This document shows positions 35,153-44,651 of a stretch of DNA of 64,000 nucleotides, piece by piece. Position 1 is the first letter of the stretch; every line of letters begins with the position of its first letter. The DNA is from Caulobacter rhizosphaerae (GTDB lineage Bacteria; Pseudomonadota; Alphaproteobacteria; Caulobacterales; Caulobacteraceae): the NCBI RefSeq assembly GCF_010977555.1, contig NZ_CP048815.1:5448501-5512500 (forward strand). The letters run 5' to 3'. The notes under the pieces were generated by a model, which was not told the DNA's origin, searched no databases, and saw only the letters and a program-made list of their open reading frames with translations. The position numbers and the translations under genes are program-made.

Positions 35153-36688
35153 ATGACCACACTCACGGTCGGCCAAGGCCAGCAATACTCGACGATCAGC
35201 GCTGCGGTGAATGCGTCCCATGATGGGGACGTCATCCAGGTGCAGGCAGGGACGTACACGAACGATTTCGCGACCATCAACACCAAGATCACCCTGCAAG
35301 GCGTAGGCGGGATGGTCCACATGGTGGCGACGGGCGACATCCCCAACGACAAGGGCATCCTGATCGTCAACACCGACGCCACGATCGACCACTTCGAGTT
35401 CTCGGGAGCCCAGGGGGCGAGCGGCAACGACGCCGGCATCCGCTATCAGGGCGGCGCGCTGACCCTGACCAACGACTATTTCCACAACAATCAGAACGGC
35501 CTGATGGGCGGCGGCGTCGTAGGCGGCACCATCACCATCATCAACAGCGAGTTCGCCAACAACGGGGCCGGCGACGGCTACACCCACAACCTCTATGTCG
35601 GCGACATCGCGAAGCTGACCATCAGCGACAGCTACTTCCATGACGCGGTGGTCGGCCACGAGATCAAGAGCCGCGCCGCCGAGACCGTCATCACCAACAC
35701 GCGGATCATCGATGACTACTCCACCTCGAGCTACAGCGTCGATCTGCCGAACGGCGGCAAGGTGACGCTGAGCGGCAACTTCATCCAGCAGGGCCCGAAT
35801 GGCGACAATCCCAACATCGTCGCCTACGGCGCCGAAGGTGTGACGCATACGGTCAACTCGCTGACCATGACCGGCAACACCGTGCTCAACGACATGGGCA
35901 GGGGAACGCTGGTGTTCGACGCCAGCGGCACCTCGGCCACGCTGGACGGGACGAAAGTGTGGGGGCTCAGCGACAGCCAGCTGGCGTCCAGCTCGGCGGT
36001 GAAGGTCACCAACACCACGCACCTGTCCACCGAACCGACGCTCGACATCTCGCATCCCTGGGCGACCAGCACCCCGACGCCAACGCCGATCCCCGAGCCG
36101 ACTCCGACGCCGACGCCGACGCCCACGCCCACGCCCACGCCGACCCCGACCCCGACCCCCACGCCGACCCCCACGCCGACGCCGAGCCCGACGGGCATCA
36201 ACTGGTCGGGCGGTGGCCGCGGTGACGTGAAGTCCGGCGGCCTGGGCAATGACAGCCTCTCGGGCAACGGGGGCGCCGACAAGCTCTCGGGTCTGGCGGG
36301 CGATGACACCCTGTCGGGCGGCTCGGGCAATGACACCCTGCTGGGCGGTTCCGGCAACGACAGCCTGTTGGGCGGTTCGGGCAATGACTTCCTGCTCGGC
36401 GGGACCGGCAACGACCGGCTGGCCGGCGGCGGCGGCAACGACGTCTACAAGTTCGAAGCCGGCGGCGGCCACGACACCGTCATGGGCTTCGCCGCGCACA
36501 ACTACTCCGGCGCGGAACGCGACCACTTCGACGTTTCGGGCCTTGGCGTCCATTCGTGGGACTACGCCTCCGCGATCCACATGACCGACACGTCGGCCGG
36601 CGTGGTGATCTCGGTGGGCGACATGGACATGCTTGTCTCCGGCATGCATGCGTCCAGCTTCAGTGCGGCCGACTTCCTCTTCGCTTGA
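35153..36688 (+). CDS. Secreted beta-helix protein with (Thr-Pro)n linker and RTX repeats
   Basis: A 511-residue modular protein without a Sec signal. Residues 1-300 look like a right-handed parallel beta-helix (repeated [35 protein letters not shown] rungs). Residues 305-348 are an almost pure Thr-Pro linker. Residues 361-431 carry calcium-binding RTX nonapeptides ([27 protein letters not shown]). The last 80 residues end in ADFLFA, a typical type I secretion signal. The helix may bind or modify polysaccharide, for example as a lyase or C5-epimerase, but no active site is identified. ATG at 35153 has GGAAGCC upstream; a start at 35033 would add 40 non-conserved residues. No type I transporter genes are adjacent. 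Confidence 0.82.
   Translation: MTTLTVGQGQQYSTISAAVNASHDGDVIQVQAGTYTNDFATINTKITLQGVGGMVHMVATGDIPNDKGILIVNTDATIDHFEFSGAQGASGNDAGIRYQGGALTLTNDYFHNNQNGLMGGGVVGGTITIINSEFANNGAGDGYTHNLYVGDIAKLTISDSYFHDAVVGHEIKSRAAETVITNTRIIDDYSTSSYSVDLPNGGKVTLSGNFIQQGPNGDNPNIVAYGAEGVTHTVNSLTMTGNTVLNDMGRGTLVFDASGTSATLDGTKVWGLSDSQLASSSAVKVTNTTHLSTEPTLDISHPWATSTPTPTPIPEPTPTPTPTPTPTPTPTPTPTPTPTPTPTPSPTGINWSGGGRGDVKSGGLGNDSLSGNGGADKLSGLAGDDTLSGGSGNDTLLGGSGNDSLLGGSGNDFLLGGTGNDRLAGGGGNDVYKFEAGGGHDTVMGFAAHNYSGAERDHFDVSGLGVHSWDYASAIHMTDTSAGVVISVGDMDMLVSGMHASSFSAADFLFA
36067..36195 (+). repeat. Hexameric microsatellite encoding Thr-Pro linker
   Basis: About 125 bp of ACGCC-C/G hexamers (CCGACGCCGACGCCCACGCC and variants) encode roughly 20 Thr-Pro pairs. 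Third positions vary between C and G, so it is not a perfect repeat, but unequal recombination or slippage in steps of six would change linker length without shifting the frame. Confidence 0.85.
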
Positions 36689-37064
36689 TCCAACACGCCC
36701 GCCGCGCCGGGAGCCTGCTACGGAGCGGGACGCCAGGCGCGGCGGGCGCACGAACGGCCCTTCGGGTCGGAAGCGGACACCTGCTTCCGACCCACGCCTT
36801 CGGCGGATCTTCGCATTGACGACGGATCTCCCGCCATTGACCGCCGACGGGGCCGCCCGGCGTGCCGGCCTACGCCCCAGGGCAGCGTGTCCGTCTGCTC
36901 GGTCGTAGCAGATTTGGATTTATCCCCCTGGCCACAGCCGCCCGCTCATGGAGCGTCTGAAAGGCGCTGGAGGCTGACGTTGAGGCCCTAGAGCAAAGGT
37001 TGGCGGCGGCGCAGCGCAGGTTTCACCCAAGATGTCGGGTGTGATCGCGATGCGCGCGCGCCGC
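36689..37064. other. Intergenic region with a perfect 11-bp hairpin
   Basis: No gene seen in 376 bp between the RTX gene and the convergent pseC. GGGTCGGAAGC (36764-36774) pairs with GCTTCCGACCC (36783-36793), loop of eight bases, about 75 bp after the RTX stop. It has no T-run, so it may be a repeat-type or Rho-assisted terminator. Confidence 0.5.
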
Positions 37065-38248
37065 CTATCCCAGCGCGCCCGCCAGCGCCTCGACCACCCG
37101 ATCCACGTCCCCGTCGGCCATGCCCGGATACAGCGGCAGCGTCAGGCAGCGGGCGTACCAGGCGTCGGCGCCGGGCAGGTCCATGGGGCCGTAGCGGGCG
37201 TGGTAGTAGGGCTGGTGGTGCACCGGGATGTAGTGGACCTGGGCGCCGATCCCCTTCGCCTTCAGCGCCTCGACCACCGACCGGCGGGTGGTCCCGGCGG
37301 CCTCGAAGTCGATCAGCACGGTCAGCAGGTGCAGGGCCGGGTCGGACCAGGCGGGGCTTTCCGCCAGGCGCACCACCGGGGCCAGGGCGGCCAGCTTGTC
37401 GACATAGAGCGCCGTCAGCGCCTTCCGCCGCCCCACGAAGCGGTCCAGCTTGGCCAGCTGCGAGATCCCCAGAGCGCACAGCACGTCGGGAATGCGGTAG
37501 TTGAAGCCCAGCTCGGGCATCTCGTAGACCCAGGGCTCGGCCCCGGCCGGGCGGACCATGCCGTGGCCGCGCAGGCTGCGCGCGCGAGCCGCCAGGGCGG
37601 AGTCATTGGTGGTCAGCATGCCGCCCTCGCCGGTGGCCAGGGTCTTGACCGGATGGAACGAGAAGCTGGCGAAGCTGGAAAAGGCCCCGTCGCCGACCGG
37701 GTGGGCGACCCCGTCGAAGGCGCCGGTCGAACCCAGGGCGTGGGGCGCGTCCTCGACCAGCACCGCGCCAATGCCTTCAGCCAGGGCCTTCAGGCCCGGC
37801 AAATCGCAAACGTCGCCGCGCAGGTGCACCGGCAGCACGGCCCGCACCCGCCGGCCTTCGGCCCTCTTCAGGGCCTCGGCCAGGGTGTCCGGGGTCATCA
37901 GGCCGCTGTGGGGATCGACGTCGGCGAACACCACCTCGGCGCCGACATAGCGGGCGCAGTTGGCGGTGGCCAGGAAGGTGACCGACGGGGCGATGCAGAC
38001 GTCGCCCTCGCCGACCTCCAGGGCCAGCATGGCCAGGTGCAGGGTGGCGGTGCCGTTGGCGGCGGCGACGGCGTGCCCGGCCCCGACCTTCTCCTTGAAC
38101 GCCTGCTCGAAGGCCTCGACGGTGGGGCCGGTGGTCAGAAAGTCGGCGCGCAGGGCCGCCGTCACCGCCGCCACGTCGTCGTCCTCGATGGTCTGACGGC
38201 CGTACGGCAGGAAGGGCGGCGCCCTCCCTCCAACGGACGAACCCGACA

Positions 38249-38249
<1 letters not shown>
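37065..38249 (-). CDS. pseC: UDP-4-amino-4,6-dideoxy-N-acetyl-beta-L-altrosamine transaminase
   Basis: A 394-residue PLP aminotransferase matching PseC (FlmB in Caulobacter). It starts with LPYGRQTIEDDDVAAVTAAL, has AAANGTATLHLAML for phosphate binding, VLVEDAPHALGST, and the lysine in SFHPVKTLATGEGGML. It converts the 4-keto product of PseB to the 4-amino sugar on the way to pseudaminic acid, used to glycosylate flagellin. Its ATG overlaps the stop of the upstream pseB (TGATG), so the pair is an operon read in the minus direction. Later Pse genes are not in the window. Confidence 0.92.
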
Positions 38250-39310
<1,061 letters not shown>

Positions 39311-39326
39311 TCAGGGCGCGCGAGGC

Positions 39327-39339
39327 GAGTCATGGTTAA
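39327..39339 (-). promoter_or_regulatory. TTAACCAT (CtrA-type) octamer next to a GANTC site
   Basis: Read on the minus strand, TTAACCAT lies at 39339-39332 and GAGTC/GACTC (CcrM-type GANTC) at 39331-39327, about 45-55 bp upstream of the pseB start. CtrA half-sites of this form are known in Caulobacter cell-cycle and flagellar promoters. Only sequence similarity supports this. Confidence 0.45.
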
Positions 39340-39399
39340 CGTCCCTTTGTGCCCGCCAGACGTAAAGAGGACGTCAATCCCGTCGTGCCACAAGGGCCC

Positions 39400-39807
39400 A
39401 TGCGCCGCGCCCTCGCCCTGCCCTTTCTGTCGCTGCTGGCCGCCGCCAGCCTGGCCGCCCCGCCCGCCTTCGCCGGCCACGGCAAGGAGGAGAAGACGGC
39501 GCCCGCCACCTATTTCGCCCTGCAGCCCCTGACCGCCACCACGATCCGCCGCGACGGCCGCCGAGGGGTCATGACCCTGGAGACCGGGGTTCAGGCCCTG
39601 GATCCGGCCCTGATGGAGCGCGCCCAGCAGTCAGAACCCCGCCTGCGCGCCGCCTTCGCCCAGGTGCTGATGACCTACACCGCCGGCATGCCGCGCGGCG
39701 CGGCCCCGGACCTCAACTATCTGGGCTCGCGGATGCAGGACGCCGCCGACAAGGTGCTGGGCCGCAAGGGATCCAAGGTGCTGCTGGGCTCCGCGATGGT
39801 GAACTGA
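39400..39807 (+). CDS. Small secreted hypothetical protein
   Basis: A 135-residue protein with a signal peptide (MRRALALPFLSLLAAASLAA, cleavage near AFA-GH). The mature part FALQPLTATTIRRDGRRG, LETGVQALDPALMERAQQSE and a helical C-terminus loosely recalls FliL-like or Tat-pathway hypothetical proteins of Caulobacterales, but I cannot name a family. ATG at 39400 gives a good signal peptide; longer frames upstream do not. It is divergent from pseB and convergent with tadA. Confidence 0.6.
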   Translation: MRRALALPFLSLLAAASLAAPPAFAGHGKEEKTAPATYFALQPLTATTIRRDGRRGVMTLETGVQALDPALMERAQQSEPRLRAAFAQVLMTYTAGMPRGAAPDLNYLGSRMQDAADKVLGRKGSKVLLGSAMVN

Positions 39808-39812
39808 CGGGC

Positions 39813-40274
39813 CTACTTCTTCCGTCGCTCGCGGAAAAACCCGCGCAGCAGGTCCGCGCTCTCCTCCGCCATCACCCCGCCCGTCACCTCCGGCCGCCAG
39901 TGACAGGTGGGCTGGGCGAAGAACTTCGGGCCGTGGACCACCGCGCCGCCCTTGGGGTCCTCGGCCCCGAACACCACCCGGCCGATCCGCGCGTGGCTGA
40001 TCGCCCCGGCGCACATGGCGCAGGGCTCCAGCGTCACCACCAGGGTCAGGTCGGTCAGGCGGTAGTTCTCCAGCCTGGCGGCCGCGATGCGCATGGCCGC
40101 GATCTCGGCGTGGGCCGTCGGGTCGTGCGCGCCGATCGGCCTGTTGCCGGCCCGGGCCAGGACCTCGCCGGTCGCCGGGTCGAGGATCACCGCCCCCACC
40201 GGCGTCTCGCCGGCCGCCGCCGCCGCGCGGGCCTCGTCCAGCGCCAGGGTCATGGCGGCTTCATCGGTGAGCAA
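39813..40274 (-). CDS. tadA: tRNA-specific adenosine deaminase
   Basis: A 153-residue zinc deaminase. The HAE motif (TAHAEIAAMR) and PCAMCAGAI give the zinc ligands and catalytic glutamate; NYRLTDLTLVVTLEPCAMC is the family block, and the length matches TadA. It converts adenosine to inosine at the wobble position of tRNA-Arg(ACG), an essential step. ATG at 40274 is followed by LTDEAAMTLALDEAR. It lies just downstream of the vapC-like gene on the same strand, eight bases away. Confidence 0.9.
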   Translation of the reverse strand: MLTDEAAMTLALDEARAAAAAGETPVGAVILDPATGEVLARAGNRPIGAHDPTAHAEIAAMRIAAARLENYRLTDLTLVVTLEPCAMCAGAISHARIGRVVFGAEDPKGGAVVHGPKFFAQPTCHWRPEVTGGVMAEESADLLRGFFRERRKK

Positions 40275-40282
40275 GGGCGCGG

Positions 40283-40717
40283 CTATGGTCGGGACTCCGG
40301 AGGGACGAGGCGGACGTGGCGGGCCAGGCCGCCCTCGGTCGCACTTCTAGCAAGCTTCGCGTCGGCCGTGACCAGGGCCAGATCGCGCTTCAACGCCAAG
40401 GCAAGATAGAAGGCGTCGTAGGCGGAGAAGGCGTGGCGTTCCGCCAAGGCATAGGCCGACCCCGCCAGCGTGTCCAACGGCGCGACCTCGTCGATCAATC
40501 GCGGCAGTCGCCGGACGGCGTCGTGGGCGATCGTCCTCGAAATCTGGTTGCGCCGCACGAGCTTGATGGCGACCGAGGCGAATTCCGCGAAGATCAGGTC
40601 CGGCGCGATCCGCCGCGCGGACGGCCTCACGAACGCGTCCACCCCGGCCGAACGCGGCCCCGGAAGGAGCCAGTCGGCGGCCGCCGAAGCGTCCAGCACG
40701 ATTTCACCGTTCATCAC
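40283..40717 (-). CDS. VapC-type PIN-domain toxin
   Basis: A 144-residue PIN-domain ribonuclease. Acidic residues expected at the metal site are present: D in EIVLDASAAADWL, E in LIFAEFASVAIKL, D in SAYDAFYLALAL and D in LALVTADAKLA. Such toxins cleave tRNA or rRNA when freed from their antitoxin. The gene overlaps the 3' end of the upstream putative antitoxin by 14 bp, the usual toxin-antitoxin order with antitoxin first. MM at the start leaves ATG 40717 or 40714 open. Confidence 0.82.
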   Translation of the reverse strand: MMNGEIVLDASAAADWLLPGPRSAGVDAFVRPSARRIAPDLIFAEFASVAIKLVRRNQISRTIAHDAVRRLPRLIDEVAPLDTLAGSAYALAERHAFSAYDAFYLALALKRDLALVTADAKLARSATEGGLARHVRLVPPESRP

Positions 40718-41234
40718 TGTCCCGATCTTCGCGGATCAGATCGACCACATCGACGGTGAGCGGCGGCGACGCCTTCTGGAACCAGTCGACCATCGCCGCG
40801 AGCCGATCGTTGGCCAATTGGTCCAGCAGGGCGACACAGGCGCTGGCCCGATCCCCGCCGTACTCCGCGACGTGCTCGTCGATCATCCGCAGAGCGCGCG
40901 TATGGAGCGCCGAGGGCGGCAGGACGATGGCTTCGGCATCCGTGTGCTGGAAGGTCGCCCCCTCCTCGGCGACCCCGGACCGGTCGGCCTTGACGAAGCT
41001 GACCCGCTGGGCGCCGAGGTCGAGCGACGCGGTCCTCCAGCCGGCGTCCAGCCAGGCGACCGCCTGCGAGTGCCCGGCCCGGGTGTTCGACCACCAGGGC
41101 TGGGCCTCATAGGCCGAGCGCGGCAGGGAAAAGCCGAGGACGCGCTCGATTTCCTGGAAGGAAAGCCGCACCTCGCCGTGCTGGAACATGCCTTCCAGGT
41201 GCCGTTTCAGCGGCTCGTACTTCGTCGGCTTCAT
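40704..41234 (-). CDS. Two-domain putative antitoxin (DUF7662-like N-terminus)
   Basis: A 176-residue protein directly upstream of vapC. The N-terminal 80 residues (KYEPLKRHLEG, LSFQEIERVLGFSLPRSAYE, WWSNTRAGHSQAVAWLDAGW) match what I recall as the DUF7662 domain. The C-terminal 75 residues are acidic and end VVDLIREDRDSDER, as do several VapB-type antitoxins of alphaproteobacteria. This suggests a fusion of DUF7662 to an antitoxin tail that wraps the PIN toxin. ATG at 41234 is preferred because GGAGGG lies nine bases upstream. Confidence 0.65.
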   Translation of the reverse strand: MKPTKYEPLKRHLEGMFQHGEVRLSFQEIERVLGFSLPRSAYEAQPWWSNTRAGHSQAVAWLDAGWRTASLDLGAQRVSFVKADRSGVAEEGATFQHTDAEAIVLPPSALHTRALRMIDEHVAEYGGDRASACVALLDQLANDRLAAMVDWFQKASPPLTVDVVDLIREDRDSDER

Positions 41235-41256
41235 AGTATGCCCTCCGGCCATACGA

Positions 41257-41266
41257 AGTATATACT
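41257..41266 (-). promoter_or_regulatory. AGTATATACT palindrome in toxin-antitoxin promoter
   Basis: A 10-bp perfect palindrome lies 23 bp upstream of the antitoxin ATG. Read on the minus strand it contains TATACT, a good -10 candidate. A symmetric site at this place would suit autorepression by the antitoxin, but no binding is shown. Confidence 0.4.
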
Positions 41267-41363
41267 ATCTCTAACGCTCGGCAATCTTGATCCCCGGCGG
41301 AATCGGCGCCATCACGAGCCTCGCCCATCGTGAGATGCGCCCAGCCCTTGAAGGACCGACGCC

Positions 41364-42881
41364 GTGACCGAGAAATACCAGCCCCACCTGCATGACAACG
41401 CCATCCTGGGTCAAGCCGACCACGAGGGCGCGGACGGCGAGGGCGAGCGCGTCGCCAAGATGCTGGCCCGCTCGGGCGTGGCCTCGCGACGGGAGGTCGA
41501 GCGGCTGATCGAGGCGGGCAAGGTGGCGCTGAACGGCACGGTGCTGACCACGCCCGCCGTCAAGATCCGCCCCGGCGACATCCTGACCGTCGACGGCAAG
41601 ATGATCGACGAGCCCGAGCCCACCCGGATCTTTCGCTACCACAAGCCCACCGGCCTGCTGACCTCGCACAACGACCCCAAGAACCGCCCGACGGTGTTCC
41701 AGGCCCTGCCGCGTGACCTGCCGCGGGTGATCTCGGTGGGCCGGCTTGACCTCAACTCCGAGGGCCTGCTGCTGCTGACCAACGACGGCGAGCTGTCGCG
41801 GGCGCTGGAGATGCCGCAGAACGCCTGGGTGCGCCGCTACCGGGCCCGCGCCTTCGGCGACACCACCCAGGCCAAGCTGGACCGCCTGAAGGACGGGATC
41901 ACGGTCGAGGGCGTGCGCTACGGCCCGATCGAGGCGCGGCTGGACAAGGCCCAGGACAAGGCTGGCGGCGGCAAGAACATCTGGATCACCCTGACCCTCA
42001 GCGAAGGCAAGAACCGCGAGGTCCGCAAGGTGCTGGAGGCGATCGGCCTGAAGGTCAATCGCCTGATCCGCCTGTCCTACGGGCCCTTCGCCCTGGGAAC
42101 CCTGCTGCCGGGCCAGGTCGAGGAGGTCGGCCCGCGGGTGATCCGCGAGCTGCTGGAGGGCATCATCCCGCCCGAGAACATGCCGACCGGCGACAAGCCG
42201 CGGTTCGTCGGCGTGGCCGACCCGCTGAAGGCCCCCGGCCAGGCGGGCGGCGGCGACATGCAGCGCCGGGGCGTGCCCCGGGCCGGCAAGATGACCCAGG
42301 TCGCAATCCTGACGCCCGAGGAGACGGTCGAGGAGGAGCGGTTCGTCCGCAAGCCGGGCTGGGCCAAGCCGAAGAAGAAGCCGGCCATCGCGGGCCGCGC
42401 GCCCGTTCGCCCGGCCAAGAAGTCGATCGAAAGCAAGATGATCGGCCCCAAGCCGCTCTCGCCGCGCGAAGCCGCCGAAAAGCGCCTGCGCGACAAGGCC
42501 CTGGCCGACAAGAACGCGGCCGACAAGCGCCTGGCACAGGGCAAGGCCGCGCGTCCGTCGAAAGCGAGCGCCCCGGCGAACGGCCAAGCGAGCGCCAAGC
42601 CCAAGGCCGGCGCGCTGCGGGCCAATGGCTACAAGCCGCTGACCGAGGGCCCGGCCAAGACGGGCGGCAAGCCCGGCGGGGCGCGTCCTGGCGGCAAGCC
42701 GAGCACCGTCAAGGCGGCGGGTGCGGGCAAGCCCGGAGAACCGGGCAAGGTATGGTCCAAGCCCGGCATGGCGAAGTCAGCCGGTGCGCGCCCCGATGGG
42801 CCTAAGGGCGCGCCACGCGCCGCTGGCAAACCGGGCGGTCCGCATCCAGGCGGTTCGGGCGCGCCGCGCGGCAAACGCTAG
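41364..42881 (+). CDS. RluB-type 23S rRNA pseudouridine synthase with long basic tail
   Basis: A 505-residue protein. An S4 RNA-binding domain is at residues 28-75 (RVAKMLARSGVASRREVERL), the catalytic RsuA/RluB domain follows with GRLDLNSEGLLLLTND (catalytic aspartate near residue 131) and KNREVRKVLEAIGLKVNRL. After about residue 290 there are some 215 residues of lysine/proline/glycine/alanine-rich, probably disordered sequence ending GSGAPRGKR. Family members make a pseudouridine in helix 89-90 of 23S rRNA. The basic tail is common in alphaproteobacterial RluB and may aid rRNA binding. GTG at 41364 is the start. Confidence 0.88.
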   Translation: MTEKYQPHLHDNAILGQADHEGADGEGERVAKMLARSGVASRREVERLIEAGKVALNGTVLTTPAVKIRPGDILTVDGKMIDEPEPTRIFRYHKPTGLLTSHNDPKNRPTVFQALPRDLPRVISVGRLDLNSEGLLLLTNDGELSRALEMPQNAWVRRYRARAFGDTTQAKLDRLKDGITVEGVRYGPIEARLDKAQDKAGGGKNIWITLTLSEGKNREVRKVLEAIGLKVNRLIRLSYGPFALGTLLPGQVEEVGPRVIRELLEGIIPPENMPTGDKPRFVGVADPLKAPGQAGGGDMQRRGVPRAGKMTQVAILTPEETVEEERFVRKPGWAKPKKKPAIAGRAPVRPAKKSIESKMIGPKPLSPREAAEKRLRDKALADKNAADKRLAQGKAARPSKASAPANGQASAKPKAGALRANGYKPLTEGPAKTGGKPGGARPGGKPSTVKAAGAGKPGEPGKVWSKPGMAKSAGARPDGPKGAPRAAGKPGGPHPGGSGAPRGKR

Positions 42882-42890
42882 CGAACGGCT

Positions 42891-42916
42891 GGGGACAGGC
42901 ACATGTGCCTGTCCCC
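42891..42916. repeat. 26-bp perfect palindrome between convergent genes
   Basis: The half GGGGACAGGCACA is followed exactly by its reverse complement TGTGCCTGTCCCC. It lies nine bases after the pseudouridine synthase stop and 24 bases before the convergent CDP-alcohol phosphatidyltransferase stop, so it could act as a two-way terminator despite lacking a T-run. The GGGGACAGGCAC half is a motif I recall as a common dispersed intergenic repeat in proteobacteria; not checked. Confidence 0.75.
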
Positions 42917-42939
42917 GTCGGCGGGCTCCGGATCGCGGG

Positions 42940-43602
42940 TCAGCTCCGCAACCCCCTCGCCAGGTTCCGCGTCCGCCGGATCACCGTGACCAGGCTTCCG
43001 GCCGCGATCACCACCAGGCCGCACAGCAGCACCACGCCGCGGCCGCGCCACTGCGGTTCGAACATCGAGACCAGGCAGAACGCCGTCAGCGTCGCCATCC
43101 GTTGCTGCTTGGCCATCGGTCCGGAAAAGTCGGCGGGCTGTCCCAGGCCCCGGCCCAGCTCGCGGACATAGGCGGTCAGCACCGCCAGGACCGCCGCAAT
43201 CCAGCCGACGGCGGCGGCGCCATGGATCCCGGCCGACTGGACGCCATAGCCGGCCCCGGCCAGCAGCAGGACGTCGGCCACCCGGTCAGGCAGCTCGTTC
43301 CAGATCGGCCCCGCCGACCCGCCCCGGCCATGCTCGACCGCCACCAGGCCGTCCAGCAGGTTGCACAGCAGCCGCGCCTGGATGCACGCGGCGGCCAGCA
43401 GGAACGCCGCCGCGCGTAGGAGCCAGCCATCCAGCGCCCCGGCGGCCATGATCAGCGCCGCGCCCAGGGCCGCGAACGCGACCCCCGTGGCCGAGACGAG
43501 GTCCGGGTCGACCTTGGCCTCGGCCATGCGCCGGGCCATGCCGCGCGCGAAGGCGGCGTCACGAACCTTCAGCGGTCGGCGGTTGTCCAGGTCCTGGGTC
43601 AT
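42940..43602 (-). CDS. CDP-alcohol phosphatidyltransferase family protein, variant motif
   Basis: A 220-residue integral membrane protein with about six hydrophobic segments. The family motif D-x2-D-G-x2-A-R-x8-G-x3-D-x3-D is present but altered: NLLDGLVAVEHGRGGSAG is followed by NELPD, with Asn replacing the first and third aspartates and Val replacing the Arg. Related YnbA-like proteins are encoded with CdsA- and PlsC-like partners, exactly as here (divergent). Its reaction, presumably joining an alcohol to CDP-diacylglycerol, is unknown. ATG at 43602 begins with a hydrophilic N-terminus. Confidence 0.78.
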   Translation of the reverse strand: MTQDLDNRRPLKVRDAAFARGMARRMAEAKVDPDLVSATGVAFAALGAALIMAAGALDGWLLRAAAFLLAAACIQARLLCNLLDGLVAVEHGRGGSAGPIWNELPDRVADVLLLAGAGYGVQSAGIHGAAAVGWIAAVLAVLTAYVRELGRGLGQPADFSGPMAKQQRMATLTAFCLVSMFEPQWRGRGVVLLCGLVVIAAGSLVTVIRRTRNLARGLRS

Positions 43603-43674
43603 GGCGTCTCCTCCAAGGCGAGAACTAGGCTATAGCTAAACCCGTTCGCCGCCAGGGGCGTTGGCAGGAGCCGC

Positions 43675-44649
43675 ATGAACATCGTCGCCGCCGTTCGAGC
43701 CTTCTTCGCCGCCCAGCCGCCGACCCTGCTGATCGGCCTGGCCGGCGTGGTGGCCCTGCTGAGCGTGGCCGGGGCGATCGCCACCGTGCTCACCGCGCTG
43801 AAGCCGGACAGGGATTATCGCGAGTTGCGCCAGCGCATCGCCAGTTGGTGGGTGATGGTCGCCCTGCTGGCCGGGGCCCTGCTGCTGGGCTGGCAGGTCA
43901 CGGTGCTGGCCTTCGCGCTGGTGTCGTTCATGGCCCTGCGCGAGTTCCTGTCCCTGGCCCCGATCCGCAAGGAGGACCGACCGGCCATCCTGGCCGCCTA
44001 CCTGGCCCTGGTCGCCGCCTACGGTTTCATCGCCGCCGACAAGTACATGTTCTACCTGGTGTTCATTCCAGTCTGGGCGTTTTTGGGCCTGCCGTTCCTG
44101 ATGGCCATGCTGGGTCAGACGCGGGGCTTCCTGACCACCGCCGCCACCTTCCACTGGGGTCTGGTCACCTGTGTCTACAATCTCGGCTTCGCCGCCTTCC
44201 TGATGCGGACGCCCGACAGCGACCGCCTGCCGGCCGGAGCGGCGGGGCTGGTGTTCTTCCTCCTGCTGGTCACGGAATTCAACGACGTGGCCCAGTACGT
44301 GTTCGGCAAGCTGCTGGGCCGCCACAAGATCGCGCCCACGGTCAGTCCCAACAAGACGTGGGAGGGTTTCCTGGGCGGCTGGCTGGCCACGGGGCTCCTG
44401 ATCTGGTTCGCCGGACCGCTGTTCACGCCGCTGGCCGGCCATGGTCTGCTGGTGGTGGCCGTCGCCTTGCCGCTGGCCGGTTTCGCCGGCGACGTGACGA
44501 TGAGCGCGGTCAAGCGCGACATCGGGGTCAAGGACACCTCGCACGCCATCCCCGGCCACGGCGGGGTGCTGGACCGCGCCGACAGCCTGACCTTCACCGC
44601 CCCGCTCTATTTCCACCTGCTGGCGCTGTTCGCGCTCGGCAAGTTCTGA
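43675..44649 (+). CDS. CdsA-like phosphatidate cytidylyltransferase
   Basis: A 324-residue membrane protein with about eight hydrophobic segments. The C-terminal SAVKRDIGVKDTSHAIPGHG followed by GVLDRADSL is the CdsA signature (S-x3-K-R-x4-K-D with HGG and D-R-x-D). It would activate phosphatidic acid to CDP-diacylglycerol, supplying the neighbouring CDP-alcohol phosphatidyltransferase. It is probably a second, accessory CdsA rather than the housekeeping one, judging by its company; this is inference. The PlsC-like gene follows after two bases. Confidence 0.86.
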   Translation: MNIVAAVRAFFAAQPPTLLIGLAGVVALLSVAGAIATVLTALKPDRDYRELRQRIASWWVMVALLAGALLLGWQVTVLAFALVSFMALREFLSLAPIRKEDRPAILAAYLALVAAYGFIAADKYMFYLVFIPVWAFLGLPFLMAMLGQTRGFLTTAATFHWGLVTCVYNLGFAAFLMRTPDSDRLPAGAAGLVFFLLLVTEFNDVAQYVFGKLLGRHKIAPTVSPNKTWEGFLGGWLATGLLIWFAGPLFTPLAGHGLLVVAVALPLAGFAGDVTMSAVKRDIGVKDTSHAIPGHGGVLDRADSLTFTAPLYFHLLALFALGKF

Positions 44650-44651
44650 CC

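Noticed and set aside
35132..36751. Minus-strand open frame of 539 codons across the RTX gene
   Set aside because: Complement of a Gly/Asp-rich repeat gene; no motif, and the plus strand has beta-helix and RTX signatures.
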